The position numbers and the translations under genes are program-made. This document shows, piece by piece, positions 47,171-59,600 of a stretch of 64,000 nt of DNA. Source of the DNA: Methylibium sp. Root1272 (GTDB lineage: Bacteria; Pseudomonadota; Gammaproteobacteria; Burkholderiales; Burkholderiaceae_C). Location: contig NZ_LMDY01000012.1 in the NCBI RefSeq assembly GCF_001425905.1, forward strand, positions 63,734-127,733, written 5' to 3'. The first letter of the stretch is position 1; each line of letters starts with the position of its first letter. Under the pieces are notes generated by a model. It was not told the origin of the DNA and ran no database searches. It saw nothing but the letters and a program-made list of their open reading frames with translations.

Positions 47171-48484
47171 TCACGCCGCGGCCAGCGTGGCTTGGGCTGC
47201 GGCGAGCGTCGCCTCGATGTCGGCCCGCGTGTGGGCGGCGCTGACGAAGCCGGCTTCGTAGAGCGCCGGCGCCAGGTACACGCCGCGGTCGAGCATGCCG
47301 TGGAAGTAGCGGTTGAAGCGCTCGCCGTCGGTGGCCATCACCTCGACGTAGTTCTGCGGCAGAGCGGCTTGCGCCGTCTTCGGGAAGAAGAAGCCGAACA
47401 TGCCGCCCTCGCAGTCGCCGACCATCGGCACGCCGGCCGCGGCGGCCGCGCTCAGCAGTCCGTCGAGCAGACCGCGCGTGCTCGCTGCCAGCGCCTCGAA
47501 GAAGCCCGGCTTCTGGATCTCGCGCAGCGTGGCCAGGCCGCAGGCGGTGGCGACCGGGTTACCACTGAGCGTGCCGGCCTGGTAGACCGGCCCGAGCGGC
47601 GCGAGCTGTTCCATGATCGCTCGCGGCCCCGCGAAAGCCGCGAGCGGCATGCCGCCGCCGATGACCTTGCCGAACACGCTGAGGTCGGGCTTGAAGCCCG
47701 GGATCGCCTGCGCATACAGGCTCTGGGCGCCGCCGAGCGCAACGCGAAACCCCGTCATCACCTCGTCGAACACCAGCAGCGCCCCGTGCTGCGTGCACAG
47801 CTCGCGCAGCCGCTTCATGAACGGCAGGCTGGCCCGCACGAAATTCATGTTGCCGGCGATCGGCTCGATCATCACGCAGGCAATCTCGGCGCCGTGCGCA
47901 TCGAACGCCGCCTCGAGTCCGATGACGTCGTTGTAGGTCAGCACCAGCGTGTGCTGGACCACCTCGGGGGGCACGCCGGCCGAGGTGGGGTGGCCGAAGG
48001 TCGCGAGGCCGGAGCCGGCCTTGACCAGCAGGGCGTCGGCATGGCCGTGGTAGCAGCCCTCGAACTTGACGATCTTCGAGCGGCCGGTCGCACCGCGCGC
48101 CAGCCGCAGCGCGCTCATCGCCGCCTCGGTGCCCGAGCTCACCAGGCGCACCTGCTCGGCGCTGGGCACCAACTTCAGGATCTCTTCGGCCAGTTCGACC
48201 TCGCGCTCGGTCGGGGCGCCGAAGCTGAAGCCCTCGGTCGCGGCCCTCTGCACGGCCTCGAGCACGGCAGGGTGGCCGTGGCCCAGGATCATCGGCCCCC
48301 AGGAGCCGATGTAGTCGATGTAGCGCTTGCCGTCGGCGTCCCACAGGTAGGCGCCGTCGGCCCGTGCGATGAAACGCGGCGTGCCGCCGACCGCGCGGAA
48401 GGCGCGGACCGGCGAATTCACGCCGCCGGGGATGCTGCGGCGGGCCCGTTCGAACAGGCTGGCATTGCGCGAGTCGGCCATCAT
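47171..48484 (-). CDS. hemL: Glutamate-1-semialdehyde 2,1-aminomutase
   Basis: HemL makes 5-aminolevulinate for haem and chlorophyll synthesis by the C5 pathway. The 437-residue PLP enzyme shows [12 protein letters not shown] near the start, [32 protein letters not shown] with the cofactor-binding Asp, and [16 protein letters not shown] with the PLP Lys at about residue 273. It lies between the ThiD-like gene and the mutarotase. Its linkage to thiD is common in betaproteobacteria. Confidence 0.97.
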   Translation of the reverse strand: MMADSRNASLFERARRSIPGGVNSPVRAFRAVGGTPRFIARADGAYLWDADGKRYIDYIGSWGPMILGHGHPAVLEAVQRAATEGFSFGAPTEREVELAEEILKLVPSAEQVRLVSSGTEAAMSALRLARGATGRSKIVKFEGCYHGHADALLVKAGSGLATFGHPTSAGVPPEVVQHTLVLTYNDVIGLEAAFDAHGAEIACVMIEPIAGNMNFVRASLPFMKRLRELCTQHGALLVFDEVMTGFRVALGGAQSLYAQAIPGFKPDLSVFGKVIGGGMPLAAFAGPRAIMEQLAPLGPVYQAGTLSGNPVATACGLATLREIQKPGFFEALAASTRGLLDGLLSAAAAAGVPMVGDCEGGMFGFFFPKTAQAALPQNYVEVMATDGERFNRYFHGMLDRGVYLAPALYEAGFVSAAHTRADIEATLAAAQATLAAA

Positions 48485-48497
48485 GGAATCGAATCGG

Positions 48498-49457
48498 TCA
48501 GTGAATGCGGCGTGGGCCGCGATCGGCGGATGGCAGGTCGTCGGTGGCGGGCTCGCCCATCAGACCGTCTTCTTCGGCGCCGGGCTCCGCTTCCGGCAGC
48601 GCCCAGAAGAATCGATCGGGGACCACATTGCCCATGCCCGGGCGGAAACCGGCGTCCAGTGCCTGGTCGAGGAAGCTGAGCGCCTCCGAGACCGCGAGAT
48701 GGAGGTCCTGCCCGCTCGCCAGCAGCGATGCCAACGCGGCGGCGAGTGTTTCGCCCGCACCGAGGAAGGTGGCATCGAAGCGCTCGAACTTCTCGCCGGT
48801 GATCGCGCCTTGCGGCGACGCCAGCACGTTATCGACCTGGGCCTCGGCGCCGCGGCTGGCGGGCAGCGCGATGCCCGTCACCAGCACATACTTGGCGCCC
48901 AGTTCGCCCGCGGCGACCGCCAGTTCGCGGGCCGAGGGCGGACGCTCGGCCTCCCATTCGGGCAGCAGGAAATCGACCAGGGTCTGCTGGTTGCCGACCA
49001 GGACCTCGGTGGCCGGCAGGATCAATTCGCGGTAGGCATCCTGGTAGGCCTGCTGATCGTCCTCTTCCAGCCACGACACGCTGGTCAGGTAGGCGACCAG
49101 GGGCACGTCGGGGTAGTCGCTCAGCACCTCGGCGACGCCGGCCACGCCCTCGGCACTGCCGAGAAAGCCGACTTTCCACGCCGAGATCGTCACGTCCTCG
49201 AGGATGCTGCGGGCCTGCTCGACGATGGTGTCGGCCTCGATCTCGTGCGATTCGAAGACCTCGGCGGTGTCGCGCATCACGATGGCGGTGACAACGGGCA
49301 AGGCATGTGCGCCCATCGCGGCGATGGTGGAGATGTCGCCGGCCAGACCGCCGGCACCGCTCGGGTCGCTGGCGTTGAAGCTCATCACGCACGCCGGCGG
49401 CGCGTCGCTCGCAGTGGGCTCGGTGGGTTCGGTAGCGCTGGACGCGATCGTGTTCAT
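48498..49457 (-). CDS. ThiD-fold kinase-like protein with altered active site
   Basis: The 319-residue product aligns with hydroxymethylpyrimidine(-phosphate) kinase ThiD ([42 protein letters not shown]), and automatic annotation would call it thiD. However, against E. coli/Salmonella ThiD the pyrimidine-binding Gln is Arg62 (AIVMRDT). The Lys near the phosphate is Thr194 (VLVTG), and the catalytic Cys of the GTGC motif is Glu236 (LGAGET). A 50-residue acidic C-terminal tail is added. It may be a divergent kinase or a non-catalytic paralogue. It lies upstream of hemL and is divergent from rubredoxin. Confidence 0.78.
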   Translation of the reverse strand: MNTIASSATEPTEPTASDAPPACVMSFNASDPSGAGGLAGDISTIAAMGAHALPVVTAIVMRDTAEVFESHEIEADTIVEQARSILEDVTISAWKVGFLGSAEGVAGVAEVLSDYPDVPLVAYLTSVSWLEEDDQQAYQDAYRELILPATEVLVGNQQTLVDFLLPEWEAERPPSARELAVAAGELGAKYVLVTGIALPASRGAEAQVDNVLASPQGAITGEKFERFDATFLGAGETLAAALASLLASGQDLHLAVSEALSFLDQALDAGFRPGMGNVVPDRFFWALPEAEPGAEEDGLMGEPATDDLPSADRGPRRIH

Positions 49458-49552
49458 CGGAGGGTTCGATCAGGGCTTGGAGCCGTGGCCGCGCACGCAG
49501 TCACGGAGTTCCAGAAAATGATGAGGAATGTTGCGTATGTGCCCACTAACCC

Positions 49553-49583
49553 TTGATTTTTTGCCAAAGGCGATCGCTACAAT
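49553..49583 (+). promoter_or_regulatory. Possible promoter upstream of the rubredoxin-pil operon
   Basis: TTGATT (49553-49558) and TACAAT (49578-49583) sit in an A/T-rich island between the divergent ThiD-like gene and rubredoxin. The spacer of 19 bases is longer than ideal. The island stands out in an otherwise GC-rich region. Confidence 0.35.
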
Positions 49584-49615
49584 CTTTTGTCATTGTAGTG
49601 AGCAGCCAAGACACC

Positions 49616-49789
49616 GTGAGCGAATCGAAAACCTGGATGTGCCTCATCTGCGGATGGATCTACGACGAGGCCGCCGGGGATCCGGAGCACGGTCTCGCTG
49701 CGGGTACCGCCTGGGCCGACGTCCCGATGAACTGGACCTGTCCCGAATGCGGCGCACGCAAGGAGGACTTCGAGATGGTGCAGATCTAG
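49616..49789 (+). CDS. Rubredoxin
   Basis: The 57-residue product has the rubredoxin iron site with Cys9, Cys12, Cys42 and Cys45 (MCLICGWIYDEAAG, WTCPECGARKEDFEMV). It is a small one-electron carrier. The start is a GTG, because an in-frame ATG upstream (49553) would add a 21-residue tail unlike rubredoxin. It lies 26 bases before pilG, an arrangement typical for betaproteobacterial rubredoxin-pilGHIJ clusters. Confidence 0.95.
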   Translation: MSESKTWMCLICGWIYDEAAGDPEHGLAAGTAWADVPMNWTCPECGARKEDFEMVQI

Positions 49790-49815
49790 CAACCCGCCGC
49801 TGAGGAGCACATCCT

Positions 49816-50241
49816 GTGAATCAGGCGCTGACGCAAGAAGGGCAGGAACGCGGGGAGGCCGCAGCGGCCGAAGCCATCCGCGTGCTCGTCATCGACGACA
49901 GCAACACCATCCGGCGCAGCGCCGAGATCTTCCTGAAGCAGGGCGGCTACATGGTCGTGCTGGCCGAGGATGGCTTCGATGCACTGGCCAAAGTCAATGA
50001 CCACCAGCCGCACCTCATCTTTTGCGACATCCTGATGCCGCGGCTCGACGGCTACCAGACCTGCGCCATCATCAAGCGCAACCCCAAGTTCTCCGGCGTG
50101 CCGGTGATCATGCTGTCTTCGAAGGACGGCCTGTTCGACAAGGCACGGGGCCGCATGGTCGGCTCCGAGGACTACCTGACCAAGCCTTTCACCAAAGACC
50201 AGTTGCTGCGAGCGGTGGAACAGCACCGCCGCGTTGCGTGA
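49816..50241 (+). CDS. pilG: Twitching-motility response regulator PilG
   Basis: The 141-residue single-domain CheY-like regulator has the acidic pair Asp27/Asp28 (LVIDDSN), phosphoacceptor Asp71 (FCDILMPRLDGY) and the Lys of the KPF motif. In Pseudomonas PilG couples the Chp chemosensory array to pilus extension and cAMP. The GTG start has GAGGAG eight bases upstream. It is the first regulator of the pilGHIJ-chpA operon. Confidence 0.93.
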   Translation: MNQALTQEGQERGEAAAAEAIRVLVIDDSNTIRRSAEIFLKQGGYMVVLAEDGFDALAKVNDHQPHLIFCDILMPRLDGYQTCAIIKRNPKFSGVPVIMLSSKDGLFDKARGRMVGSEDYLTKPFTKDQLLRAVEQHRRVA

Positions 50242-50316
50242 CCGTGCCGGGTCGCGCCCGGCTTGGCGCAGCAGACGCGGCGCCCCGATTGCCCGCGCAA
50301 GTTTGAGGACACCACC

Positions 50317-50682
50317 ATGACGATCGCGAAGATCCTGCTCGTCGACGATTCCAAGACCGAACTGCATTTCCTGTCCGAACTGCTCGTCAAGCGCGGCTAT
50401 CAGGTGCGCACCGCCGAGAACGGCGAGGAGGCCATGCGTCGGCTCGGCGAGGAGAAGCCCGACCTGATCTTGATGGATGTCGTGATGCCGGGGCAGAACG
50501 GGTTTCAGCTCACTCGTGCCATCACCCGAGACGCGCGCTTCACCGATGTACCGGTGATCATGTGCACCAGCAAGAATCAGGAGACCGACAAGGTCTGGGG
50601 CATGCGCCAGGGCGCACGCGACTACGTGGTCAAGCCGGTCGACGCCGACGAGCTGATCGCCAAGATCCGCGCGTTCGACTGA
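50317..50682 (+). CDS. pilH: Twitching-motility response regulator PilH
   Basis: The 121-residue CheY-like regulator has phosphoacceptor Asp54 (LILMDVVMPGQNG) and conserved VKPVDADEL. PilH is the second output regulator of the Chp system and antagonises PilG or promotes retraction. It lies 75 bases after pilG. The longer in-frame start at 50263 lacks support. Confidence 0.93.
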   Translation: MTIAKILLVDDSKTELHFLSELLVKRGYQVRTAENGEEAMRRLGEEKPDLILMDVVMPGQNGFQLTRAITRDARFTDVPVIMCTSKNQETDKVWGMRQGARDYVVKPVDADELIAKIRAFD

Positions 50683-50721
50683 GCCGCCGGTCAATCTCCA
50701 CCGCAACCGAGTCGCCACGGC

Positions 50722-51246
50722 ATGGCCAAGAAGGAAGCGCTGCGTGAACTGCAGACCCGGCTCGCCGAGCGGCTGCAGGCCGCGCGACTGCAGAAGTCCG
50801 AGACGGCCACTTGGCTGGCCGTCGAGTGCGGCGGGCAAGGCGTATTGCTGCCGCTGGGGCAGGCGGGCGAGATCTTTCCGCTGACGGCGCTGATGCCGGT
50901 GCCGCACACCAGGGCCTGGTTTCTCGGTGTGGCCAACCTGCGCGGGCGCCTTCACGGCGTGGTCGACCTGGCGGTCTTCCTCGGCCTGCGCGTGGCGCCG
51001 CTCCAGGAACTCGGAGCCCAGTCGCGACTGATCGCGTTCAATCCGGCGCTGGAAGTCAACTGCGCCTTGCTGGTCGATCGACTCGCCGGCCTGCGCTCGG
51101 CCGACCAGCTGCGGGTCGTGCCTGACGAGGCGGCCCATCCGGCCTTCGCCGGCACCAGCTATGCCGACGCCGGCGGCCGGCGCTGGCAGGAGATCGTGCT
51201 GGCGGAACTGGCCGGCGAAGAGGCATTCCTGAGGATCGCCCGGTGA
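50722..51246 (+). CDS. pilI: CheW-like adaptor PilI
   Basis: The 174-residue CheW-domain protein has an N-terminal helical extension (about 1-30) and the CheW motif in WFLGVANLRGRLHGVVDLAVFLG. It couples the receptor PilJ to the kinase ChpA. It sits in the expected operon position between pilH and pilJ. Confidence 0.92.
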   Translation: MAKKEALRELQTRLAERLQAARLQKSETATWLAVECGGQGVLLPLGQAGEIFPLTALMPVPHTRAWFLGVANLRGRLHGVVDLAVFLGLRVAPLQELGAQSRLIAFNPALEVNCALLVDRLAGLRSADQLRVVPDEAAHPAFAGTSYADAGGRRWQEIVLAELAGEEAFLRIAR

Positions 51247-51307
51247 ACGCTGACTGCAGCGCACCGGTGCACCGCGACCGAATCACCGAGGTGAGCGAGA
51301 GGCGTTT

Positions 51308-53632
51308 ATGAGCTTTCTGAACAAGTTCAAGAATCTGGGCCAGCGCAAGTCGCAGGACGATCCGGCCGACGACCTGCCGTTCGACGACGCCTATCCGATG
51401 GCCGAGGACCTCGTGGTCGGGAGTCACGATGGCAGTGCCGCGCTCGACACGACGGCCATGCCGCCGCCGGTCGCGCACGACGACTCTTCGATCATCTCCG
51501 AATCGGCGCCGTCCGAGCTGAGCGATGGCTTCAGCGAGACGCGTGTCGAGAACAGTGGCGGCGCCGCTGCCGTGGGCGCCGCGCTGCCTTTGATCGGTGG
51601 CCTCTCGGTCGGCAGCCAGCAGCGGGTGCTGGGCGGCATGTTGTTCGTGGGTCTGCTCGGTTTGGTGGTGGTCACCGTGGCCGCGCTGACCTCGGCCGAC
51701 CGCAGCGCCGGTCAGGTGGCCGCGACCGGCGACGTGCTGATGCAGTCGCAACGGCTTGCGAAGTCGGTTTCGCAAGCTCTGATCGGCAACGCCTCGGCCT
51801 TCCCCGAGGTGAAGGAGAGCGCCGGCGTCCTGGCCATGGCGTCGCGCGGATTACAGGGCGGCAACGAGATGGTCAGCGCGGCCCCGGTCGGCGTGCAACC
51901 GCTGATCGAGCCGCTGATGCCGCTGATCGACAAGGCCGAGAAGAACACCAACACCGTGCTGGCGCAGCAGCTGACGCTGACGCAGGTGGGGCAGGCGCTG
52001 CGCGGCATCAACCGCCAGTCGTCCGACCTGCTGGAGATCGCCGAGACGGTGTCGTCGCTGAAACTACAACAGGACGCCTCGCCGTCCGAACTGTCGGCCG
52101 TGGGACAACTTGTGATGCTCACGCAGCGCATCGGCAAGTCGGCCAACGAGTTCCTCACCGTCGAGGGTGTGTCGCCCGAAGCGGTGTTCCTGCTCGGCAA
52201 GGATCTGAACTCCTTCAAGGAGATCGCCCAGGGGCTGCTCGACGGCAATGCCGATCTGCGGCTGCCGGGAACCCGCGACGCCGCGACACGCGAACGCCTG
52301 CAGGCGCTGCTGAAGCAGTTCGAGGAGACCCGCACGCTGGCGGGCTCCATCCTGGGCAATCTGCAGGGTCTGGTTGCAGCGCGCGAGGCGCAGTCGTCGA
52401 TCCTGGCCGACAGCGAGCCGCTGCGGGTCGGGTTCCAGGCCGTTCAAGCCCAGTTGCAAGGTCGCACCGGGTTGGGGGCCTTCAACCTGCTGGTGATCGT
52501 GGCATCGGTGCTGCTGGCGCTGGCCGGTATCGCCGGTCTGCTTTACGTCTACCTGCAGGATCAGCGCCAGCGTGCCTCGGTCGCCAACCTGCAACGCGAG
52601 GAAGCGGAACGGCAGGAGCAGGAAGCCAAGCGCGTCAACGACGCCAACCAGGCGGCGATTCTGCGGCTGATGAATGAACTGCAGACGGTCGCAGAAGGTG
52701 ACCTGACGCAGCAGGCCACGGTGACAGAGGACATCACCGGCGCGATCGCCGATTCGGTGAACTACACCGTCGAAGAACTGCGCACCCTGGTGTCGCAGGT
52801 GCAGGGCTCGGTGTCGCGGATGACGGAGACCACGACGCAGGTCGAGGCGACGTCCACCGAACTGCTGGCGGCCTCCGACGAACAGCTGCGCGAGATCCGC
52901 GAGACCGGCGAATCGGTGTTGCAGATGGCCGGTCGCATCAATGACGTGTCGGCGCAGGCCACGCAGTCGGCCCAGGTCGCGCGGCAGTCGCTGATGGCCG
53001 CCGAGTCCGGCCTGCAGGCGGTGCAGAACGCGATCGGCGGCATGAACACGCTGCGCGACCAGATCCAGGACACGTCCAAGCGCATCAAGCGGCTTGGCGA
53101 AAGCTCGCAGGAGATCGGCGAAATCACCGAGCTGATCTCCGACATTACCGAGCAGACCAACGTGCTGGCGCTGAACGCCGCTATCCAGGCGGCCTCGGCC
53201 GGTGAAGCGGGCCGCGGCTTCTCGGTCGTGGCCGAGGAAGTGCAGCGACTGGCCGAACGCTCGGGCGACGCGACCAAGCAGATTGCCGCGCTGGTGAAGA
53301 CCATTCAGACCGACACCCAGGACGCGGTGGCGGCCATGGAGCGATCGACGCAGGGTGTGGTCGAGGGAGCCAAGCTGTCCGACAACGCAGGCACCGCGCT
53401 GGGCGAGATCGACCGCGTGTCGCGCCAGCTCGCCGAGCTGATCGAGGCGATCTCGGCCGAAGCCTCGCGCGAGGCGCAGTCCGCCAACATCGTGGCGGCC
53501 AACATCCAGCACATCTTCGCGGTGACCGAGCAGACCGGGGACGGCACCCGCTCGACCGCGCAGCTGGTGCGGGAACTGTCGCGCACGGCCGAGGAGCTGA
53601 AGGCTTCGGTCGCGCGATTCAAGATCGACTGA
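51308..53632 (+). CDS. pilJ: Methyl-accepting chemotaxis protein PilJ
   Basis: The 774-residue receptor has a disordered acidic N-terminus (about 1-95), a transmembrane helix (about 105-130), and a large periplasmic region of two PilJ-type helical modules (about 135-385). A second helix lies at about 395-420 ([23 protein letters not shown], region only). A HAMP-like linker and a methyl-accepting cytoplasmic domain follow, with the hairpin tip [24 protein letters not shown] (in pieces). It is the input receptor of the Chp system. No C-terminal CheR-docking pentapeptide is seen. Confidence 0.93.
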   Translation: MSFLNKFKNLGQRKSQDDPADDLPFDDAYPMAEDLVVGSHDGSAALDTTAMPPPVAHDDSSIISESAPSELSDGFSETRVENSGGAAAVGAALPLIGGLSVGSQQRVLGGMLFVGLLGLVVVTVAALTSADRSAGQVAATGDVLMQSQRLAKSVSQALIGNASAFPEVKESAGVLAMASRGLQGGNEMVSAAPVGVQPLIEPLMPLIDKAEKNTNTVLAQQLTLTQVGQALRGINRQSSDLLEIAETVSSLKLQQDASPSELSAVGQLVMLTQRIGKSANEFLTVEGVSPEAVFLLGKDLNSFKEIAQGLLDGNADLRLPGTRDAATRERLQALLKQFEETRTLAGSILGNLQGLVAAREAQSSILADSEPLRVGFQAVQAQLQGRTGLGAFNLLVIVASVLLALAGIAGLLYVYLQDQRQRASVANLQREEAERQEQEAKRVNDANQAAILRLMNELQTVAEGDLTQQATVTEDITGAIADSVNYTVEELRTLVSQVQGSVSRMTETTTQVEATSTELLAASDEQLREIRETGESVLQMAGRINDVSAQATQSAQVARQSLMAAESGLQAVQNAIGGMNTLRDQIQDTSKRIKRLGESSQEIGEITELISDITEQTNVLALNAAIQAASAGEAGRGFSVVAEEVQRLAERSGDATKQIAALVKTIQTDTQDAVAAMERSTQGVVEGAKLSDNAGTALGEIDRVSRQLAELIEAISAEASREAQSANIVAANIQHIFAVTEQTGDGTRSTAQLVRELSRTAEELKASVARFKID

Positions 53633-53690
53633 AGCCGCGCGGCAGCTTCTTCGGCGCACAGCGCAGACCCGTCACCGGACCGAGCAGCGG

Positions 53691-56600
53691 ATGGACAGCC
53701 CACACGACACCCTCGACGACGTCAGTGCCCTGGCCTGGGTTCAGGAGGAGCTGCGCAAGTCACTCGACGCTGCGCACAAGGCGCTGCGCCGCACGCTGAA
53801 GGAAACCGAATCCACCTTCGGCTCCGACCTCGACGACGTCGAGCCGGCCCAGTTGCGCGCGGCGCGGCAGCAGATCCACCAGGGCGTCGGCGTGCTCGAA
53901 CTGGTCGGCCTGCCGGCCGGTGCCGCGCTGCTGCGCGGCAGCGAGGCCGCGGTCCAGCGCTACATCTCCAAGCCCCACAAGCTCGACCTGGCCGCGGTCG
54001 AGACGATCGAGCGGGCCTCGTTCGCGCTGCACGATTTCCTGGCGCGGCGACTCGCCGGCAAGCCGGTGTCGTCGGTAGCGCTGTTCCCGCAGTACCGCGC
54101 GGTCCAGGAGTTGGCCGGCGCCGAGCGCATCCACCCGGCCGACCTGTGGCCGCAGGACTGGCAGTGGCATGTGGTGCCGGGCGAGCCCGGCGTCGCGCCG
54201 CGCGGTGCCGACGCGGCGATCGTCGCCGAGTTCGAATCTCAGGTCCTCACGCTGATGCGCAAGCCGGGCGTCGACGTGACGCAGCGCCTGAGCGACCTGA
54301 GCGCGGGGCTCGCTGTCGGTTCGGAGCAGTCGCAGACGAAGACCCTGTGGCAGCTCGCGGCCGCCTTCTTCGAGGCCCAGTCCGTCGGCTTGCTGGTGCC
54401 CGACGTTTATGCCAAGCGCATGACATCGCGCTTGCTCGCGCAGCTGCGCAGCCAGCAGCGTGGCGATCTGGCGGCCGGCGAACGGCTCGCGCGCGATCTG
54501 CACTTCTTCTGCACGCAGGCCGCGGCCCCCGCCGTCGGGGAGGCGCCGCGCCTGCAGGCGGTGCGCAGCACCTACCCGGCCACACGCGAGGCCGTCCCGG
54601 CCGATTACAACGCCGTCCAGCTCGGCCGCTACGACCCGGCGTGGATCACGCAGGCCCGCAAGCGCGTCGCCACAGCCAAAGACTCTTGGTCGGCGGTGGC
54701 CGGCGGTGAAATGCACCGGCTGCCGGGCCTGAACGAGCAGTTCGCGCTGGTGGCCGATTCGCTCAAGCGGCTGGTGCCCAGTGGCGACCAGCTCGGTGAT
54801 GCACTGTCTCGCGCGGTGGGCGCGTCCGTGCAGGCCGGTGCGGTGCCGCCGCCGGCGCTGGCCATGGAGACAGCCACCAGCGTGCTCTATCTCGAGGCCG
54901 CGCTCGAGGACGGCGCGTTCGACCAACCTGAGCAGGCCGAGCGCGTGCAGCGCCTGGCGCAGCGCGTCGACGCGGTGCTCGGGGGAGCAGCGCCCGAGCC
55001 GCTCGAGACCTGGATGGAGGAGCTCTACCGTCGGGTGTCCGATCGCCAGACGATGGGCAGCGTGGTGCAGGAGCTGCGCGCGTCGCTGTCCGAATCCGAG
55101 AAGCTGATCGACCAGTTCTTCCGCGCACCGTCCGACCCGGCGGTGCTGATGCCGGTGCCGGCGCAGTTGCAGGCGATGCGCGGCGTGATGTCGGTGCTCG
55201 GCCTTGACCAGGCGACCCACGCCGTGCTGCGCATGCGCGACGACGTCGACACCCTGGTCTCGGCAGGCGACCAGGCGCGGCACGAGCAACCGCTCTTCGA
55301 GCGTCTCGCCGGCAACCTCAGCGCGCTGAGCTTCATGATCGACCTGCTGGGCGTGCAGCCCCAGGTGGCCAAGTCGCTGTTCCGCTTCGACGCCGCCAGC
55401 GGCCTGCTGAGCTCGCAGCTGGGCCGTCACAGCACGCCCCTCGAGGAGGCTGCCGCACCACGGCTCGAGCCGTCGCTGATTGCGCAGGCGCAGACGCTGT
55501 CGACCGCGGCCACTGAGGCGATGCCACTGGCCGAGGTCTCGCGCGAGCTCGAACGCCTCGTGCTGCAGCCGGGCGTGGCGGCCCAGCCGGATCTGGTGGC
55601 CAGCCTGTCGAGCGCGCAGGCTGCGCTCGATCGCGCCGAGGCGCCGTTCGCCCAGCGCGAGACCGAGGCGCGCGTGCGCGAGCAGGTGGTCGGTGCCCTG
55701 GCCGAGTTCGTCTCGACAGCTTCCGACCCGATCGGCCTCGATGCCGCGCCGGTGTCGAGCCGCATGCCGCTGATGTCGCTGACGCCGGCAGCGCCGGTCC
55801 AGCAGACCGGGCTCGAGGGCGACGACGAGATGCGCGAGATCTTCCTCGAGGAAGCGCGCGAGGTTCTGGACACCGCGCGCACGGCGCTCGTCGCCTTGAG
55901 CGACAGTCCCGGCGACGTGGAGCAGCTCACCACGGTGCGGCGGTCCTTCCACACCTTCAAGGGCAGTTCGCGGATGGTCGGGCTGCGCGAGTTCGGCGAA
56001 GCATCCTGGGCCTGTGAACAGCTCTACAACGACCTGCTGGCCAGCCAGCGGCCCGCCAGCGACGACCTGCTGCAGACGACCGGCGATGCCCTGGATCACC
56101 TGGGCCACTGGGTCGAGGCCATCGCCCGCGGTGACGCCGCAGGCTGGTACAGCGCGCCGCTGCGCCAGTCTGCCGACGCCATGCGGCTCGAGGGGCGTTA
56201 CCAGCGCCTCGTGGCCTCCAGCGCACCGCTGGTCCCGATTGCGCCGTTGCCCGTGCCGCTGAGTTTTGCGCTGCCGCCGGCCAGCGACCTCGACCTGCCT
56301 GCTCCCGCGGCTCCGGCAGCCGAAATGGCCGAAGAGTCCGCGCCGGTCCCAGGCCTCGAATTCACCTTCGACCTGGGCGATGCCTTGCCCGCAGCGGAGT
56401 CACCTGCCATTGCCGCGTCGGCGTTGCCGACGATCGAGGGCCTGGACGCGCTCGACCCCGCGCCGGCCTTCGAGCACGCCGCGACCGAGCCACTGCCACT
56501 CGAGGAGTTGCCGTCGGCGGTGCCGATCCTGGAGTCGATCACTACCTTCGATCTCGAGGTGCCGGAGCTGGCCGAGGGCGTCGTGGCCGATCCGGGCAAC

Positions 56601-59600
56601 GAAACGCCGGCGCTGATCGAACCGCTGCTGCCCAGCGCCGAGGTGGTGCAGGCCCTCGAGCCGTCGCCGATCGCGGTGGCCCGGGAGGACGGTACGCCGG
56701 CCGTTCCATTCGACGACGCCGCGGACTCCGACACCACGCCTTTCGAACCGGGTGACATCGTGGTCGCCCTGGAGCCCTCGCGCGCGGGCGAGCTACCGCC
56801 CCCGGTCGACGGCGCAGAGGAGCGCGATGTGTCGACCGAAGCGGCTGCCGTCGGCGAGCCGCCCAGCGAGCAAGTCAAGATCGTCGGGCCGCTGCAAATC
56901 GGCATTCCGCTGTTCAACATCTATCTGAACGAAGCCGACGAGCTGTCGCGTCGACTCGGGACCGAATTGTCCGAATGGGCGCACGAGCTGCACCGCCCCG
57001 TCGGCGAGTCGGCCATCTCGCTGGCTCACTCGCTGGCAGGCAGTTCCGCCACGGTCGGCTTCGGCGACCTGTCGTTGCTGGCGCGGCAGCTCGAGCACGC
57101 GCTGGTGCATTCGCAGGCGCTGGGCCGTGGAACCAGCGCCGACGCGCAGTTGTACGTGGATGTCGCCGACGAAGTGCGCCGCCTGCTGCACCAGTTCGCC
57201 GCCGGCTTCCTCAAGGCGCCCAGCCCGGAGCTTCTTGATCGCTTGGCCGCGCACGAGCTCGACCTCGTGCGGCGCGTCGAGGCGCAGGCCAGTGCGCCGC
57301 AGGACACCGCGTCCGGCGCCGCGATCGAGGTGCCCGAATCCGCGGCGATGGATATCGAGCCCGTCGCCGACGTGCCGGCGGCTTCAGCGGCCGTCGTCGA
57401 CCTGGGGCAGGCCGAATTCAAGCCGTTGGCGCCGCTGCCTGTCGAACCGCAGCGCGCGGCCCGCATGGCGGCGCTTGACAGCGACGAGGACATCGACGCC
57501 GTCGACGCGGTCGACCCCGACCTGTTCCCGTTCTTCGAGGAAGAGGCGCAGGAACTGCTGCCCGAGCTTGCGGCCCACCTGCGAGCCTGGACGCAGCAGC
57601 CGCACGAGGTGTCGCATGCCGCAGCGGGCATGCGGACTCTGCATACGCTCAAGGGCGGCGCTCGCCTGGCCGGCGCGATGCGCCTGGGCGAACTGGCGCA
57701 CCGCCTCGAGACCGCGATTGAACACCTGCTGGCGCGCGAGGCGGCGACCGAGCACGAGGTCGAGCAACTGCTCGGCCGTGCAGATGGCCTCAATGCCACG
57801 TTCGAGGCTCTGTGCCAGCGAGATGCGCAGGCCTATGCCGCCGCGCAGGAGGCGGTGCAGCCGCTGATCGATACGCCGGAAGCGCCGGTGGTGACCACCG
57901 CCTGGCCGCCGCTCGACGAGACTGCCGCGCTCGACGCGGCCGCGATCGAGCTGCCGCCGGGTCTGGCCGAGGAGTTGCTCACGACGCCGGAGCCTGCCCC
58001 GGAAGCAACGGCGGTCCCTCCGGGGCCGGCGATCGACTGGGCACGCTTTGCACAGGGGGCAGACGTGCCGATGGCGGTGGTGGCCGAGAAGGCCATCCCG
58101 CTGGCGTCGGTTGCCGCGGTGCGGGTGCGCACCCAGCTGCTCGATCGCATGGTCAACGAGGCAGGCGAAGTGAGCATCGCCCGAGCGCGTCTGGAGTCGC
58201 AGGTCGGGCAGATCAAGAATTCTCTCGGCGACCTGACCGACAACCTCGAGCGCCTGCGCGGCCAGCTCCGCGACATCGAGCTGCAGGCGGAAACCCAGAT
58301 GAGCACGCGCATGGAGGCGGCCAAGGCCGCTGCGCAGTCCTTCGACCCGCTGGAGTTCGACCGCTTCACACGCTTCCAGGAGCTGACGCGGATGATGGCC
58401 GAGTCGGTCAACGACGTGGCCACCGTGCAGCGCACCTTGCAGCGTACGCTGGAAACGGCGGAAGACGAGCTGGCAGCCCAGGCGCGCCTGACCCGCGACC
58501 TGCAGGACGACCTGCTGCGCACGCGCATGGTCGAGTTCGAGGGCCTGTCAGACCGCCTCTACCGCGTCGTGCGCCAGGCTGCCAAGGAAACCGGCAAGCA
58601 GGTGCGGCTCGACATCATCGGCGGGTCAATCGAAGTCGACCGCGGCGTGCTGGACCGCATGACCGGTGCGTTCGAGCATCTGCTGCGCAATTGCATCACG
58701 CATGGCATCGAGTCGCCCGAGCTGCGCACGGCGGCCGGCAAGGACCCGATCGGGACCATCGTCGTGTCGCTGCACCAGGAGGGCAATGAAGTCAGCGTGG
58801 AGTTCCGCGACGACGGCGCCGGCCTGAACCTGCCGCGGATCCGCGACAAGGCCGCGTCCATGGGCTTGATCGATCCCCATGCGTCGCACAGCGATGCTGA
58901 GCTCGCGAACCTGATCTTCATGCCCGGCTTCACCACGGCCGAGAAGGTGACCGAGCTGTCCGGTCGCGGTGTCGGTATGGACGTGGTGCGTGCCGAGGTC
59001 AACGCCGTCGGTGGCCGGATCGAGACGGCCAGCGCTGCGGGCCAGGGCGCCAGCTTCAGGCTGATCCTGCCGCTCACCACGGCCGTGACCCAGGTCGTGA
59101 TGCTGCGCAGCGGCAATGCGACGGTGGCGATTCCGGCCACGCTGGTCGAGCTGGTCCGACGCTCCAACACCGACGAGCTGGCAGCGGCCTATGCGTCCGG
59201 CAGCTACCCGTATGCGGGTCACTCGTTGCCGTTCTTCTGGCTCGGTGCGCTGCTGCAGCTCAGTCGGCGCGGCACCGAACTGGTGGGGCGCTCGCTGCCG
59301 GTCGTCGTCGTGCGCTCGGCGCAGCAGCGCGTTGCGCTGCATGTCGACGAGGTGCTGGGCAATCAGGAAGTCGTGGTCAAGAACCTCGGTCCGCAACTGT
59401 CGCGCCTGCCGGGGCTGGCGGGCATGACGCTGCTGGCGTCGGGCGTGGTATCACTGATCTACAACCCTGTGGCGTTGGCCACGGTGTACGGTGACGTGGC
59501 GCGCCAGGCAATGGCGTCTCACGAGGCGAGCGACGTTCCGGACCTGATCGAGGCCACCGCGCCGGCCGCGAAGGCTGCGCCGCTGGTGCTGGTGGTCGAC

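Noticed and set aside
48498-49457. Gene symbol thiD
   Set aside because: Three key catalytic or substrate residues of ThiD are replaced, so the name would imply an activity the sequence does not support.
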